From the NCBI GenBank assembly GCA_026260175.1, contig JAKCWW010000184.1:1-64000 (forward strand): a stretch of 64,000 nt of DNA, read 5' to 3'. Position 1 is the stretch's first letter. Each line of letters starts with the position of its first letter. This DNA is from Reticulitermes lucifugus. Its lineage: Eukaryota; Arthropoda; Insecta; Blattodea; Rhinotermitidae. The notes beneath the pieces were generated by a model. It was not told where the DNA came from. It did not search any database and saw nothing but the letters and a program-made list of their open reading frames with translations. Below, piece by piece: positions 1 through 13,009 of this stretch. The translations under genes were made by a program, and so were the position numbers.

Positions 1-111
1 GACGGTAATATGGAACGTAAAGTGACATGAAGGACGAAAGGATTTAAACAGTACAAAAATGAACCAAAGGGGAAAAACCCAGGACAGGCAAAAAAAAAAA
101 ATCCCGCCGTT

Positions 112-290
112 GGTATTGATGTTTGTCTTTTGCGAATGTTGGGAGCTGTCAGGTAGAGGTCTCTGCATCGGGTGATCACTCGCCCAGAGGAGCCCTGTCG
201 AGTGTGGTGTGTCTTAACTGAGTGTGATCGTGAAGCCTAGACAATGAGGAGGCCCTGGCCTACTAGGGGCTCTTGAGCCTTGAAAAACAA
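112..290 (+). repeat. SINE-A copy, 5'-truncated (tRNA head missing)
   Basis: The segment contains the body of a tRNA-derived SINE also present at 23680-23900 (+) and 29735-29995 (-). The shared block is 'caggtagaggtctctgc' followed by a G/C-rich part and 'gagtgtgatc'. Its distal part, 'ggccctggcctactaggggc', matches the distal part of the 29.7 kb copy. The tRNA-like promoter half is absent, so it is a truncated, non-mobile copy. It directly precedes a LINE-B tail. Confidence 0.7.
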
Positions 291-304
291 TTATTGTATA
301 TAAT

Positions 305-765
305 AGGCAAAGTGTGTTCGAGGAAAAGCGACATTTAGGCCTAAGAGGGACGAGGTGAAAGGGGAATGGAGAAGACTGCTTAATGAGGAGTTTTATGATC
401 TGTAACCCTCACAAAATATTTTTCGGGCGATCAAATCAAGAAAAATGAGATGGGCGGGGCATGTGGCACATACAGGGAAGAATAAAGGTGCATACTTGGT
501 TTTGGTGGGGAAACATGACGGAAACTGACCACTTGGAAAACCTAGGCGTATATGGGAGGATATTAGAAGGTATCTTAAAGGAGAGGGATAGAGGCATGGA
601 CTAGATTTATCTGGCTCAATATATGGTGGACATGTGGCGGTCTCTTTGAGTGCGGTAATAAATTTCTGGTTTCCATAAAATGCGGGGAATTTCTTGACTA
701 GCTGAGGACCCATTAGCTTCTGTAGAAGGTAACCCTTGCGTGGGGTTAGTTAGTTAGTACGTCAG
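305..765 (+). mobile_element. LINE-B copy 1, 3' end of a non-LTR retrotransposon
   Basis: The plus strand reads, with stops and frame changes, as the C-terminal tail of a non-LTR retrotransposon polyprotein: PKRDEV...GEWRRL.NEE, then MRWAGHVAH, then a degraded GKP..PLG.PRR.WEDI block, then a V.NF....NAGNFLTS-like end. The same 3' end recurs at 10.3, 11.4, 14.6, 33.9 and 61.6 kb, always on this strand. The copy is 5'-truncated, as is usual for LINEs, and ends in a short GTTAGTTAGTTAG tail near 750. The minus-strand frame through 393-713 is an antisense reading of the element and not a gene. The LINE clade is not decided. Confidence 0.75.
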
Positions 766-3285
766 TTAATTAATTTGTTTGTTACTTAGATAAAGTGTAT
801 GGCACACACACATGAAGCAGTCTTCGGGAGTTTCAACGTGCGACATGTAATAGTTTATCCCCCAGGGCACTGAAGACACAGAACGTGTCTAGATTATCTT
901 CACGTGGAAACTGCTAAAGGCATGTCTCATGCACGATACATTTCGGTATCAAATATACGTGAGACGTAAATTTCACCGCTCTGTCGCTTGTTACAAATTT
1001 ACGACTTATTGCGCGCAAATACACATGCATCTGTATTCTGAACGCGCAAGTCACGGTCTCTCTCGCTGTATTTACATTCGTACAAAGTTAGCTCTACTGT
1101 CAGCATCTCTGGATGATGAGTTATATTCTAAACACTTTCCTTCATGTTTCTTTAATTCTTGGGTCCGGAATGTTCAAGAGACTAACACCATGAAACTGAT
1201 GGTAATGGTTGCTGAGTTATAAAAAAGCAGTTCCTCGATTTTCAGGAACACAAATGCTCGTTACCGTATTTGCATGATTCCGATGTCAGTTTCCATCAAA
1301 AGCCAAAAAACACCAGTCTATACTCTCGAAAATACACCCCTAGGATCTGTTTTAATGTCGTCTACAAGCGGTACTCTTCAGATTTAACGCCTCTCCCTCA
1401 AAACTGTATTAGTTTCACATTTGTCCATGCATTCTACATACCCTGCCCAATGACACGTTCCTTGATTTTTATTATCTTCATAATATTTGGCGCAGAGTGT
1501 GTTATACCAGTAGGCTCATTGTTATGCAAATGTCCGCAGCTTTCTGTCGCTTCTTCCCTCTTAGATCGAAATGTTTCTTCAGCATCCTGTTCTCAGACAC
1601 CCCCCATTTATGTTGTAGGGCGTAATTCGGTTTACAAATAGGAGCTTGTAGTATGATTTACAATCGATGTATACATCTGGTTTGTGTTTCAACAGTTTGT
1701 TACGGTTACTACACTGTAATCCTATGCGCACATTTATTCCTTTCATGTAGGGACGTACAAGATCGGATATTAATTCCTCAGAAGAATTTGGTTTGTTTTC
1801 TGGAGTGCAGTGCATGTCAATGAAGCACAATTCCTAACGGATCGTCAATAGGTAATTAAAATTGTTGAACGGAGCCTTACCGTAGACGTTAAAATACATA
1901 ATAATGACAAATGTTTGTTTGTTGAGACTCAAATACAAATTGCAAAGTTTTGGACTGATACCTTATCCACACAGCTGCGAAAGCCATAAAACTAGTTTAA
2001 CACACAGTTTTCTGCAGTACACATTCCTTACGGTAAGGGTCACGATTCATGTTGTTTCAAATCATAATCATTTACAGTCTCCTGTTACAGTAATGCCCCA
2101 TTTCCTTCCTCAACCCTTTATGCTACTGACTTCATTCGGGTTTTTTCTTTCATATTTTACCGCGTATAAAAAGTTCTCCTAAATTTCTCAGCTCTATGAT
2201 CTCAGTAGAGTCAAATTATTTCTTATATGCTATCTCGTCATGCATACTTGACCATTTACCATTCTAAAGCTTTGTTTTGCACTTTTGTGTTTTCGGACAT
2301 TTTAAACGTGAATAAATGCCACTCTTCTTCCCTGCGCAGGGGACAGAGCAGACGACAAGAAATATCTCACATCAATACCGTCTTTCCTCGTATACACAAA
2401 ATTTCAGAAAAGAAATAATCTTTTGTTACATGTTTTTTAACAGAAGCAGCTCTACACCGGAAGTACTTCTTGAAAAATTTCTTTTTGAGTGAGGCAGAAA
2501 CTTTCCACCTGTGTACGTCACTGGAGGTTTCATTACCTTTTCATAACGCCAATGAAAACCTATTTTGACGTATAAGGATCCAGTCCACTTTCTCACAGCC
2601 TACTGTTTAACGTCTACATTAATAAGATCATCACACAAACGCCTAGTTATTTCAAGAAGTCTATTTCATTTCCTTCTTCCAATAGGAACTGTACATGCAC
2701 TTCTAATTTTCCCCATGTGTGCTACATGTTCCGCTCATACATTTCTTTATTTTGTGTACCTAAGAACATTTATTTAAGGGTAAAAAGTATAATGCTCGTC
2801 AATATGCAGTTTTCAAAGTTTTCTTGTTACTCCCCCCTCCCCCCCTTAGGTCCTTTTCTCAAACAGCCTCAAACTTTGTTATTCCAGAGCAAGTATAACT
2901 TATTATTAATTACTCTAATATTGGTGCATACTCCTGTTTAAAGTGACGGATGTTGTTTCAAAATTCTGTGAGGAAACAATTTCCTTTACATCTGAAGTTT
3001 TCACGGCGATATAAATTCACATTGCGATCCACTATGTTACAAAACCATGTAAATGGCGTTAACAAACAACGTTTCAGAGACATATTCTACTCTTGACAGC
3101 AGACTGCAAAGTGCCAGAAGCCATAGGACCATAATATGGATAGTTCCCTTAGCTATGGGCCAACATTGTGAATGGATAAAAAAATCACAGCTTCTCGTAT
3201 TTTGGCACTAGAAAGACAATGAACGTCAAATTTATTTTCCAGCAATTTATACCAGTGCAAACAAAATGAACTTCCTTATTTTTAG
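766..3285. other. No gene or repeat recognised
   Basis: AT-rich sequence with short frames on both strands (for example 1270-1641 +) that carry no recognisable motif, no convincing splice sites and no family resemblance. A C-rich run lies near 2830-2847. Confidence 0.5.
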
Positions 3286-3300
3286 TGTATATATCTTCCA

Positions 3301-4600
3301 ATGAGGGATAAGAAGGCTATAGGAGATGACGATGTACCTGGGGATGTACTCAAATTGTTGGGAGACGATGGTCTCAAACTAATGAAAGAGCTGATCAGCA
3401 GCATGTATGTAACTGAAGAGAGGCCCAGAGATTTCATTGAAGTTACAACGATTACCTTAAAGAACAAGCCCAAAGCTACAAACTGCAGCGACCACCGCAC
3501 AATCAGCATCATCTCACATACAGCATAGATAGTAGCGAGGATAATACTTAGAAGAAGGATTGAAAGGAAGACTGAGGATGCTCTTGGAGAAGATCAGTTT
3601 AGATTTAGAAGAGGAAAAGGAACTAGGATGTAATTGGGATGCTGAAAATAATATCAGAACGAACCTTAGACATAGATGAGGAATTGTGTGCTTGCTTCAT
3701 AGACTGGCAGAAGGCATTTGAACGTGTCAACTGGACCAAATTAATGCAGATCCTAAAGGGAACTGGGACAGACTGGCGCGAAAGAAGACTGATCAGCAAA
3801 TTGTACATGGAACAGTGTCAAAATACGACTGGACCAAGGGGAGACGAGAAGTGTGAAGTTTGGAAGAGGAGTTAGACAAGGTTGCTGTTTGTGCCGATTC
3901 TGTTCAACTTATACAGCGAGTACTTTACCAAGGAAGCTTTTGAAGTGTTTGGAGACTTCAAAACAGGAGGGCAAGTAATTCGCACTGTGAAATATGCAGA
4001 TGACCTTGTGCTACTGGCTAAGGAAGAAACGGTGCTACAGGGCATGATTGATAGACTAATTAAAATTGGAAGACGCTATGGAATGGAAATGAATGTGGAA
4101 AAAACTAAGGTAATGAGAATCTCAAGGCAACCATATCCAATAAAAATTATGATAGATCAAAAACAATTGGAGAATGTGGAATACTTCAATTATTTGGGTA
4201 GCATGCTAACAAATGATGCAAGGTGTACACGCGAAATTAAATCCAGAATTGCCATGACAAAAGCAGCATTCAACATAAAGAAGAATATTTTCACCAGCAA
4301 ACTGGACTTAAATTTAAGGAAGAAACTAGTAAAATGCTACATTTGGAGCATAGCTTTGTATGGTGCTGAAAAGTGGCTCTTCGGAAAGTAGATCAGAAAT
4401 ACCTGGAAAGTTTTGAAATATGGTGCTGGAGAAGAATGGAGATCAGAGAGGAATATCCTACATATAATAAAAAGAAGAAAGGCTGACTGGATTGGTCACA
4501 TCTTGCGTAGAAACTGCATTCTAAAACACGTGATTGACGGGAAGACGAGGAAGAAGGCGTAAGCAGCTACTGGATGACCTTAAGAAAAGAGAAGATACTG
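3301..4600 (+). pseudogene. Reverse transcriptase remnant of LINE-A (several frameshifts and stops)
   Basis: In life this protein would copy the element's RNA at a nicked chromosomal site. Three open segments in shifted frames give the order expected for a LINE reverse transcriptase. Segment 3301-3528 holds DDVPGDVLKLL and the fingers (a stop follows HTA). Segment 3639-3875 holds CFIDWQKAFERVNW, the first catalytic Asp region, where FD is changed to FE. Segment 3882-4391 holds FNLYSEYF, then YADD (3993-4004) with both catalytic Asp residues, then FNYLGSM and a thumb ending LYGAEKW. After a stop near 4389 the tail GHILRRN can still be read. An internal stop at 3526-3528, frame changes near 3630 and 3878, and the altered FD motif show it is dead. 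Confidence 0.85.
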
Positions 4601-4660
4601 TAAATTGCAAGAGGAGGCACTAGCTCGCACCCTGTGAAGAACTCGCTTTGGAAGACGTTA

Positions 4661-4692
4661 CGGACCTGTCGTAAGACAGACTACAAAGTGAA
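4661..4692 (+). other. LINE-A 3'-terminal hairpin and tail
   Basis: CTGTC (4666-4670), GTAA loop (4671-4674) and GACAG (4675-4679) form a perfect 5-bp stem closed by a GNRA-type tetraloop, followed by ACTACAAAGTGAAAG. The same hairpin is at 37412-37425 (-), 54007-54020 (+) and 55978-55991 (-), with a changed but still pairing version at 46073-46086 (-). A 3'-end structure recognised by the element's own reverse transcriptase is the likely role (inference). Confidence 0.6.
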
Positions 4693-4699
4693 AGAATAT

Positions 4700-7600
4700 C
4701 CCATGCTCTATAAAATATACACAAAGCAGATCTCAAACCTTTTCTTCATATAGCAATAGATGACCATGGATACAGTGGGAGACTGAAAGGGGATTTGGAG
4801 TTTGGTATATGTGTATATACATATATATAACATACATATATGGACACACACATACATATAATTTTGTAATGCTACTGAAAAAAGACTAAATACATGGGGA
4901 TGCCTTAAAAACTTACACTTTCGAATATTTCACATGCAATATATTTATAGTGGAAACCCGGTATGTTGAAAGACATTGAAAATACATGAAACTTGTAGTA
5001 GAAATAGAATAAATAAAAAATAACTAAACTATATTATGCTTACATTTTACGTCGTATTGCTTTGGTAGACAGAATTCAATTCCGTTGAACGATACCAAAA
5101 AAAATTCTATGTTAACGCAATACAAGGTCAAAGGGTAAAATCATCCCGGGTAAAGCCTTAGGAAGTATAAAAGTGCCAATTCAGTGTTCGAATGATAGCC
5201 TGTGGAATAACAATACGATCCATCGATCGTACGCCCGCGGGCAGGTTTCTCTCTGACCTCCAACAAATCAGTTCGTAGCAGGTTTACGATAGACGCCAAC
5301 ACCTCAACATCCGTCAACGTCGATGGGAATTATTCAAAAATGGGAGGAAACTCTACTATAAACCGGTTGATGGAATTGCAAAACATTTGAGATGAAGCTG
5401 GTTTTATTTACAGGGTAATTTTTCACATGTAGTATTATAAACATACTATCATGGTATGAACTAAGTCCACAGGTTAACCATTTATTATGTTGTTAGTTTT
5501 TTAGCTTTCCTATGATGACAGTAAAATACATCAATCAAGTAAGTACGATGTAGAAACACGTCTTTTCTGAGCCCACCAAACACTAACAGACCGGCTAGTG
5601 GACTTACATCATAAGTACGCCGTTGCATACTTCCAAGACTAAAGTGACGTACCAGCAGAAGGTAAATTTACCGTTTAATTCCGCATTTAAAAAAAGTTAC
5701 AAATATCATTACATAATTAATCTAAGTGCAACATTCTTTCCCTCTGGATATTTGTCGGTTTGTAATTCACTTCCATGGACACTAAAAATCTCACTTTTCT
5801 TCAATAATGCAAAAGACAGAAGCAAACAATGGCAATGTAATGTGCAATACGTATCAGAATTATGAAATTAGCCTGGAAATGTTTACCTCTGGCTCACACA
5901 GTACCGTTTATTCTATCAAACTGGCTTTTCACTGTTTGCAGGAGGCAGCGTTCACTGTCAGGCCAACAAATATTTCGTGCGCCATGGATCCGAAAAAGAA
6001 AAAGTATTTGGACTTCGTATTGGTACGTACGTAACTGCTAGGTACGCTTGCCACTTCTAATTCTATATCATGTCGACGTTCGATAAACGAATATACATAT
6101 GGAACAATGGTGGAATGATGACTGAGTGGGAAAAATCGAAGTAGGCTACTCAAGGAAGAACATTTTCTAGGTCAGCCTATTACGCAAGTATTAGAGAAGT
6201 AGCTCTGAGATTTTCCACTCTATACGTAGAAACAATGTTCTTTTCAACCATTTAATACCTACGCCTCCTTGATAATGGTGCACACTGTTCATTAATCTGA
6301 TCTGCAGGCCTAATGGGAGTCACACATCATAACGGACAGGCCCCGACCCACGCCAAATTCCAAACACTATCTGCCCCCTCTCCCCTGCACACAAAACCAG
6401 TCCTATACGCCTAAATTAGATAGGAGGGTCATCGATTTTAGAGATGATATCTGTCTTGCTATTACAGCTACGTGCGGCACTAATGTATATATAAACTGTT
6501 GGGTAGTACTGTACACGCGTTATATTCGATGTATGCCCTCTGGTGCTATTGGAGGTGATAATGTGAACAATCACTTGCTGTGCCAAAAGTATCGATTAGC
6601 ATCTGGCAGTTACGAATAAGGTTCAGTTGGGGGACGGAAAAAAGGGTGGGTAGTTAATTAGATAATGGAGATCCAGTAGAAACATCCTGCACTCTGCCAT
6701 CTGCATTAGTTCAGGAAGTCGGAGGTCCTGATATCGAGTGGGCTTAAGGTGTAATATTTCGGACTTGTATTCGAGAAAAGTCCAGGCCGCAATTAGAGCA
6801 GGACACCGAACATCCTGCGTATTTTCGCAACTCTAATCACTCCTTGCTGTTAAATTCCACCATATTACCTTAAAGTATGCCACAGTAGATCCACTCCACA
6901 TCCTTTCAGTCTCATCATCAATTACTCGTCACACCACACTCAACAGTGCCTGTCTGATATACTGAGAGTTTCATAAAATAAAACATAATTGAGAAAGCGC
7001 AGCACGTAGTACGAATATACGTAAGCACATATAAATTTTGGTGTTTAGAGAAGATTAAACATTCATATGATTTGCAAGATACAATCTAAACAATTAAACA
7101 ACTCTGTGATAAAGAAATTGAAAGGCCTAACACTTCTGATACTAAAAGCCAGCATTCATAATCCTGATAAAATTCAACTTCACCAACATCCACATTCATA
7201 AGACCCACTTTAATATTATTATTCCACTTATGTCCTGATATTCTACTTGACCACGTTCCAGAGATGCTGCAGCAAAAATCTATATGACTGTTTTGGGTAC
7301 GAGTTACGTATATGAAATATTAAAACTTTGGTTTGCTAGGAATTACGCAATTGTCAATTCCAACAAAATTAAATACAATACATGTAACTTCCAAATTTTT
7401 ACAGTTGCCATTCTGTAATTCTCGACATGTACGTAAAGGATACTGCAGGAATGCTTGTGTCGTATCGCCATGAACCATACCGCGTGCCTGACTCCAGCGA
7501 TTCATTAATTATTGTCATCTTATACAGAGTCTTAAACTCAGATTTCGCGGGGCAGTCGCGTTCCCTTATAGTGTACTTTTAAAGACGTTCATATTGACAA

Positions 7601-7773
7601 AACCTTACTAGATCTTCTTCCTGTTACAGGATATAGAGCGTCAGACTGTATAATAAATGTCGCTCGTGTCAAAATCACATCACATATTGCAGAGCTCGCC
7701 ACGTTATCATCAATATTCAGAAACTAAAGGCACAAATGTTTGGTGGTTATTCGGGCGGGAAACAGGCCGATGG

Positions 7774-7826
<53 letters not shown>

Positions 7827-8275
7827 ATGCCCCGAGACTAGTCTACGATTTTTAATAAAACAGGGACACGATGCCAATGGAGTCTCAAAGAAAAACAAGG
7901 CTTCGAAGTTTGTATTTAAACTGCATAAACCAGATAAACAGTTTTTAACACAACAGACAATGGTCGTATAACGTAACACTGAGGGGCGTTCGCGGAACCA
8001 TTCTTGCCCTGAAACAGCAATAAGTATTACATATTCTGAGTGTTTTTGTAGCCTTAGTTATCCAGCATGCACAGCATATGCGCCATATTACATTGTCATC
8101 TGTGGCCTGTTCGGCTCTACCATATTTTTCCACATGTCTCATAAAGGGCACGATTTTCGAAAAAAGAAGTTAGTGAACATAAAAGTGTTTTCATTTTCTC
8201 CACAAACTTTGTATGAAACATTTCTCTTTCTAAGAAGAATTAAGCGAGGTATCATAAATGAACATAGATCTTCAT
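4700..8275. other. No gene recognised; AT-rich with one CA microsatellite
   Basis: The stretch holds AT/CA-rich simple sequence at 4800-4862 and the CA repeat at 7777-7822. Short frames such as 5623-5865 and 7320-7505 show no family motif. Frames through 7657-7979 on both strands owe their length to the CA repeat. Confidence 0.5.
7777..7822. repeat. (CA)23 microsatellite
   Basis: Uninterrupted CA dinucleotides over 46 bases. Confidence 0.98.
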
Positions 8276-8279
8276 GTAA

Positions 8280-8480
8280 AGTAAGAATTATTCTTGTTAA
8301 ATTTTAATGAAACTTGAATGTTCTCGACAGATTTTCGAAAAATACTCAAATATCATATTTCATGAAAATCCGTCCAGTTAGAGCCGAGTTGTTTCATCAG
8401 GACGGACGGACGGGCGGACAGACATGACGAAGCTAATAGTCGCTTTTCGAAATTTTGCAAACTCGCCTAAAAATTAATAG
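8280..8480 (+). repeat. Diverged interspersed repeat (pair with 38440-38605)
   Basis: The order 'tctcgacagattttc' - 'aatccgtccagt' - 'gacggac/gacagaca' - 'gacgaa' - 'cgctttt' - 'actcgcct' also occurs at 38440-38605 on the same strand. The end with tandem gacggac/gacagac units and a 'cgaa' block resembles insect LINE 3' ends. The family is not identified. Confidence 0.5.
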
Positions 8481-8489
8481 CAAACGGTA

Positions 8490-10330
8490 GTAACATATTC
8501 AACCTGCCACACAATGGAAATCTGCGAAGAGTGGATGAATTCTATTCATTCTGCCTGAGAACAGGCGAAAGGCTCGGAATCTTATAAACACAAAAAGTAA
8601 AATTCGGGTTCTATAAGAAGAAAAAAATTGAATTCCTGAGGACAATTAACTTCTTTAGCGGGCTGTGTTCGGCTGAATTTGTCAAGAACAATAACAACAC
8701 TTAACTCGTTTTTATAAATATATATCACGATATAAGCTCATTGTACAAAGGGTTTTATAAATCTAATTACAACAAATATATATTTTTGGGATAAATGAGC
8801 GTCCATAATCCCAGGAAAGGGAGCAACTTTATAAAGTAAAGTAATGAATTTAATTTGTTTAATGTTACCGAAAGGAAGCATATTTTTACCCACATTCACA
8901 GAAATGAATATACGTAGCAGGTCTGAAAAGTTTTCCTTCATGTTACTTCACAAAGTACGTCTAATTTAAAATTTCAGCGACATAAAATATTCTTCTTAAC
9001 TTTCTGCTGACTACGCTTATCTAAGACACACCTAAACCGTTTAGTTCGTACAAAGTAGAAAAGAGAGTACGGCTCCATTACAAACACAAATCGATACATG
9101 TTTGAAGAAATGATTGGTATTCATTTGACAAACACGTGAATACAGTGCGTGGGCAAGATGCAGATTTCCTTGCTACAGCACACGGTACATATAATTACCA
9201 CCGGACTTTCCAAAGTTAATACAACTTTGAAAATTAAGCTTACTTTACGACGGATGTAGAACAAAAGTTTGTAGGCCTATTACTCAGACTTAGAATCACA
9301 GCGTTATTAAAGCTATTTTCATAATTTGTATGTATATTTACGTAACAAGAGAAAAGCGGCGTCTTTGTGCTCTTCAAACGAACCTCTTCCACTGTGTTTT
9401 AAAACTCTGGTTACTTCTATGTAGATTGCCGTCCGCTAGCTCCATTACTAACAGCTTCTTACTTCCATGCCTAAGGTAAAAGCTTGAATTTCTTCACGTT
9501 TCTTGAGAATAATTATTACGACAGATAACATGGGGAACGGATTCATATATATATAGAAACTCTCTTTATATTTCTTCTTACTCTAGTCGCACGTCTGCTG
9601 CATTGAGAAGGAAAAAAGTTAGCGAAAACGTTTTCTGGGCTAAAACGAAGGTATGTATAAAATGGATTCCTGCTGCTGTCCCGAGAGACCCCCCACAGAA
9701 ATCTCGCATTCTTATCGCAATTTTCATTCTCTACTTTCCCGTCTTCTAGGCTTATTTGCATATTTTTACATCGCAACGAACGGTAATTAGAAAATAATTT
9801 CTTCGTCTATATCCAAGAGTGATAAATGTTGAAAGACCAGAACATGGGCAGCTAGTGCTATTAGTTCAGTTCCTGATGTATGGGCCAGCGGCTTCAGTGC
9901 GGATCCTTGCCCTACCTCCTTGTTGCGGTGAGATGAGTGTCTGCCGGAATGTGCTCTAAGTACTACACGCTGGTCAAAAAGCCCATCTGTTGTATCTGTC
10001 TGTCTGTTAGTGCACGGCAGACATCACGCAGGTAGCTTCGAAAAAAATGCCTTAGTCGTGGTGGTGATGGTGGTGATGACAACTACGACGACGACGCTTA
10101 CTCTGACAGAGAGGTTTAATATATATTCTTACTTCCTCCAGGAAAATTCGGAGACGCGACTCCAACGAAGTCATGATAGGTACCATAAAAATTCCTTTAA
10201 ATTCGTTATTCAGTAATCATCCAATGATCCTATCAAGAGACGCTACAAAAAGTGAAAGCATCGTCAAATAAACCAAGAGTAATCTAGCAAGGAAAGCTGG
10301 GAAGTATCATAAACGTGTGGTGGGGAAACG
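8490..10330. other. No gene recognised
   Basis: AT-rich sequence. Frames 8738-8941 (-) and 9543-9776 (-) have no motif I recognise. Confidence 0.45.
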
Positions 10331-10334
10331 TAAA

Positions 10335-10490
10335 TTGCGTCGAATGGTTTCATCAGAGAATTAGGGGCCAGATTTAAGCTTAAATACTATAACGAACCTT
10401 GGAGCTCCATAAAATGCGGGATATTTCTTGAATGTCTTAGCAAATATTACGTTCATTAGAGGAGCTCTGTTCCATGGAGTTAATTAGATA
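10335..10490 (+). mobile_element. LINE-B copy 2, extreme 3' end
   Basis: The segment 'ccataaaatgcgggatatttcttga', then 'aggagctctgttccatggagttaattag', is the terminal part of LINE-B and aligns with 675-750 and 11630-11720. Only the last ~150 bases are preserved. Confidence 0.65.
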
Positions 10491-11369
10491 GCTAATCTAG
10501 TCACTTCAAGAAGGATTAAAGAAACTTACACGAAGAACTGGTATCTGTATAGAAAATGGAAAAGAGAAACAGAAATTTTGCATGAACTGCCTCGTGGAAA
10601 AATGGTTTCAATCAAAATGTTCATGACCCTAAAATGTTAATGTTGAGAGAATCATGACAAGTAGACTGTTTACCGTCGAATGAGATGGGAAGACGACCAC
10701 GAATGGTAAGTAGTTGAGAACTGACAAGACGCATTCACGATGTATTTCGAAATTCTACATAGACATTCGCCACGACAGAATGATAAAATAACTCCCAATA
10801 ATTCGCTAGCTGGTCGAATTTCGGAACGATTATCTCCTGAATAAAACTCTAGATCATTAACGCTACATTAATTACCTAGACCGCTCTGGTATGAAATAAA
10901 TACACCTGTCCTAGATATTCCATGCCAGTTCCTATTTCAGAGTTTGTTTGGAATTTATTCTCTCACGATACACCGCTGATATAAGAAGCGGTTAGGATCA
11001 GCAGACATTCTTGACAAATTTGAAAGAACAGGTACAGTCTACCATTCGAATATCCTGGTATATGGAGAATAAACATTTTTGAAAGGAATAAGAAACTCGT
11101 TTATAACACTTAACTTAAATCTGTAACACTGACTTCTTGTAGATGTTAAAGAACGTCTCAAAAACCTGCTGCTGAATTGGCTTTTTAGCCAAGGGATTTT
11201 AAATACTGTAAATTATCATGTTAACTGTGTGTTACAATACTCCATCCAATATCCGTTATTGATATACTCGTCCTTCCGTGAACTAAACTGGTTATTCATT
11301 TAACATATTCCGGTATCATTATCCTCAAAACCAAGGCAACTTTTATACGCGACACCCAGCATCATCCTT

Positions 11370-11730
11370 GACAAACGTTATTAGGAAGATCCAATCAAGG
11401 AGCATCAGATAAGCGGTGCATGTGGCACACGTGGTACAAAGTAGAGATACGAGCAGAGTGTTGGATGGAAAACCTGAAGGAAAGAGACCACGTGTAAGAC
11501 CCAGGCGTAGGTGGGAGGATATTAAAATGAATCTTAAAGAAATAGGTTGGGAAGCGGAGAGGATTTACGTGGCTCAGGACAGAGGCAAGTTTCGGGCTGT
11601 TGTACTCGTAAGCGTGGAAATGATCCGTAGTGTTCCATACACCGCGGAGAATTGTTGGCCTACCTGAGGAATTATTAACTTTTCAAGAAGGACTCTGCTC
11701 CAAGGAGTTAGTTATTAGTTAATGTTAGAA
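11370..11730 (+). mobile_element. LINE-B copy 3, best-preserved C-terminal tail
   Basis: From 11416 an open frame of 83 codons reads HVAHV, then GKPEGKRPRVRPRRRWEDIK, then MNLKEIGW and VAQDRGKFRA. This is the basic tail typical of an abundant insect non-LTR retrotransposon family, and it ends in ENCWPT (intact versions NAGNFLTS). The following 'tttcaagaaggactctgctccaaggagttag' is the shared 3' end. Upstream sequence is absent, so it is a 5'-truncated insertion. Confidence 0.8.
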
Positions 11731-11739
11731 CAGGTAACT

Positions 11740-12784
11740 GGCATTTAGATTAATCGGTAATATAAGTCTACATTAAGTCTTGCAGGCAGCTCTTTTGGTC
11801 TTGGTGTCATAGTTGTTAAATCTTATGTTTGGCAGAAAATATTTTTACCATATTCAGGGAAAACATTACTCATTGAACAAAACAGCCTTTAATACGCATC
11901 TCGACTATGATGTGTATAAAATATAAATGATATAACATATTTATGTTGCTGTGCTATGGTAGGTGTTGATGTGCAGTTTGGTAGAGATGACATCCAAGCA
12001 GAAACCAATTCTCCTACTCGCCTTCATAAGAATTCCAAATCTCACGGATTATACTTCAAATTAAGTTCTGCAGTATATAATTCTGCTGATTATTACATAA
12101 AATAAGTTAACATAAGCACCTTATAGATGAATCATTAACACAAATGTTTAAACCACCTTCTGAGATTCTACGGTTCTACTAAATACAAACAGGCCATAAA
12201 TCGCTTTCGTACCTTCAATTTAAAAACAGACTCAATTCTAAAGCAACTGTTAATTATCTTCTTGAATAAATTAATTTTCTTAGAAGTATTTTCATATGCA
12301 AATCATTGACAAATTTGACATCTGCAGCTGGGACACAATCTAGCACAACATCCCTTTGAAGCAGATTAATTTCAGCTTGATTCCTGATACCCCACGCAGC
12401 CTCCATGTCTATATATGTCATTACAATCAGCAATATCCGAAACAAGTCAAAGACAGGCTTTCTGGACAAGATCAAAGTGATTCTATAGGTAATTACTATC
12501 TCTTTATTGTCAGTTGCAAAAGGGACTAGTTTGTAATCCTTCAAACGTGGGGTTATTTTGCTTGAAATGTATACAGTCTACACATGAAGTGATCACAATA
12601 AAGAATTTGCTTTCGTGTTTCCGACTAACAGTTATTAGTGATAGCTATGCTATGCAGTCTTTTTAAAATGGAGCTCTTCTTTCAACTTTTTTAGAATTAT
12701 AATTTAGTGTTGATAACATTTGTGATTAAAAATATCTGGAATCAGTGGGAGAAGAGAAGATGTGACAGACGATCATAAAATTTT
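11740..12784. other. No gene recognised
   Basis: AT-rich. The minus frame 12254-12544 (96 codons) has no domain I recognise and no convincing flanking splice sites. Confidence 0.4.
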
Positions 12785-13003
12785 CCAACTACAGATGGTT
12801 CAGACCCACCATAAAAATATCCCACGTACAACAAATGGTGCAGACCCGCTACTTGTCCCATTTAAGGCAAATGGTTCTGACTCGTCATAAACATGTCCCA
12901 GTTAGGACTGACGGTGCAAACCAATCACAAACATGTTCCAGTTAAGTCTGATGGTGCAAACCTATCGCAGACATATCCCACTTGGGATATTGCGCAGACC
13001 AGA
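12785..13003 (+). repeat. Degenerate ~40-bp minisatellite, about 5.5 units
   Basis: The motif 'atggtgcagacc..tcataaacatgtcccagtt..' recurs with GGT anchors at 12797, 12837, 12873, 12913, 12953 and a final 'gcgcagacc' at 12992. Spacings are 40, 36, 40, 40 and about 39 bases. Units differ at many positions, so the array is old. Confidence 0.85.
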
Positions 13004-13009
13004 ATTTGA

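Larger units (their letters stand above)
3290..4695 (+). mobile_element. LINE-A copy 1, RTE/BovB-like non-LTR retrotransposon, 5'-truncated
   Basis: This is the longest copy of LINE-A in the window. It spans the fingers, palm and thumb of a reverse transcriptase, the C-terminal tail and the 3' end. The 3' terminus 'cggacctgtcgtaagacag' (4661-4679) recurs in copies at 37.4 (-), 54.0 (+) and 56.0 kb (-), and in diverged form at 46.1 kb (-). There is no 5' UTR or endonuclease domain, consistent with 5' truncation. The phrases FNLYSEY and FE.W.WRRM resemble the RTE/BovB group; that clade call comes from memory and is moderate. Confidence 0.85.

Noticed and set aside
393-713. 106-codon minus-strand frame containing KKFPAFYGNQKFITA
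   Set aside because: Similar peptides are widespread in insect predictions, but they are the antisense of LINE-B 3' ends.
1570-1600. Minus-strand CUGAGAA...GAAAC similarity
   Set aside because: Stem II does not abut the core and there is no GUH triplet; likely chance.
7657-7979. Opposed 104- and 89-codon frames
   Set aside because: Their length comes from the CA repeat, which reads open in several frames; no protein family resemblance.
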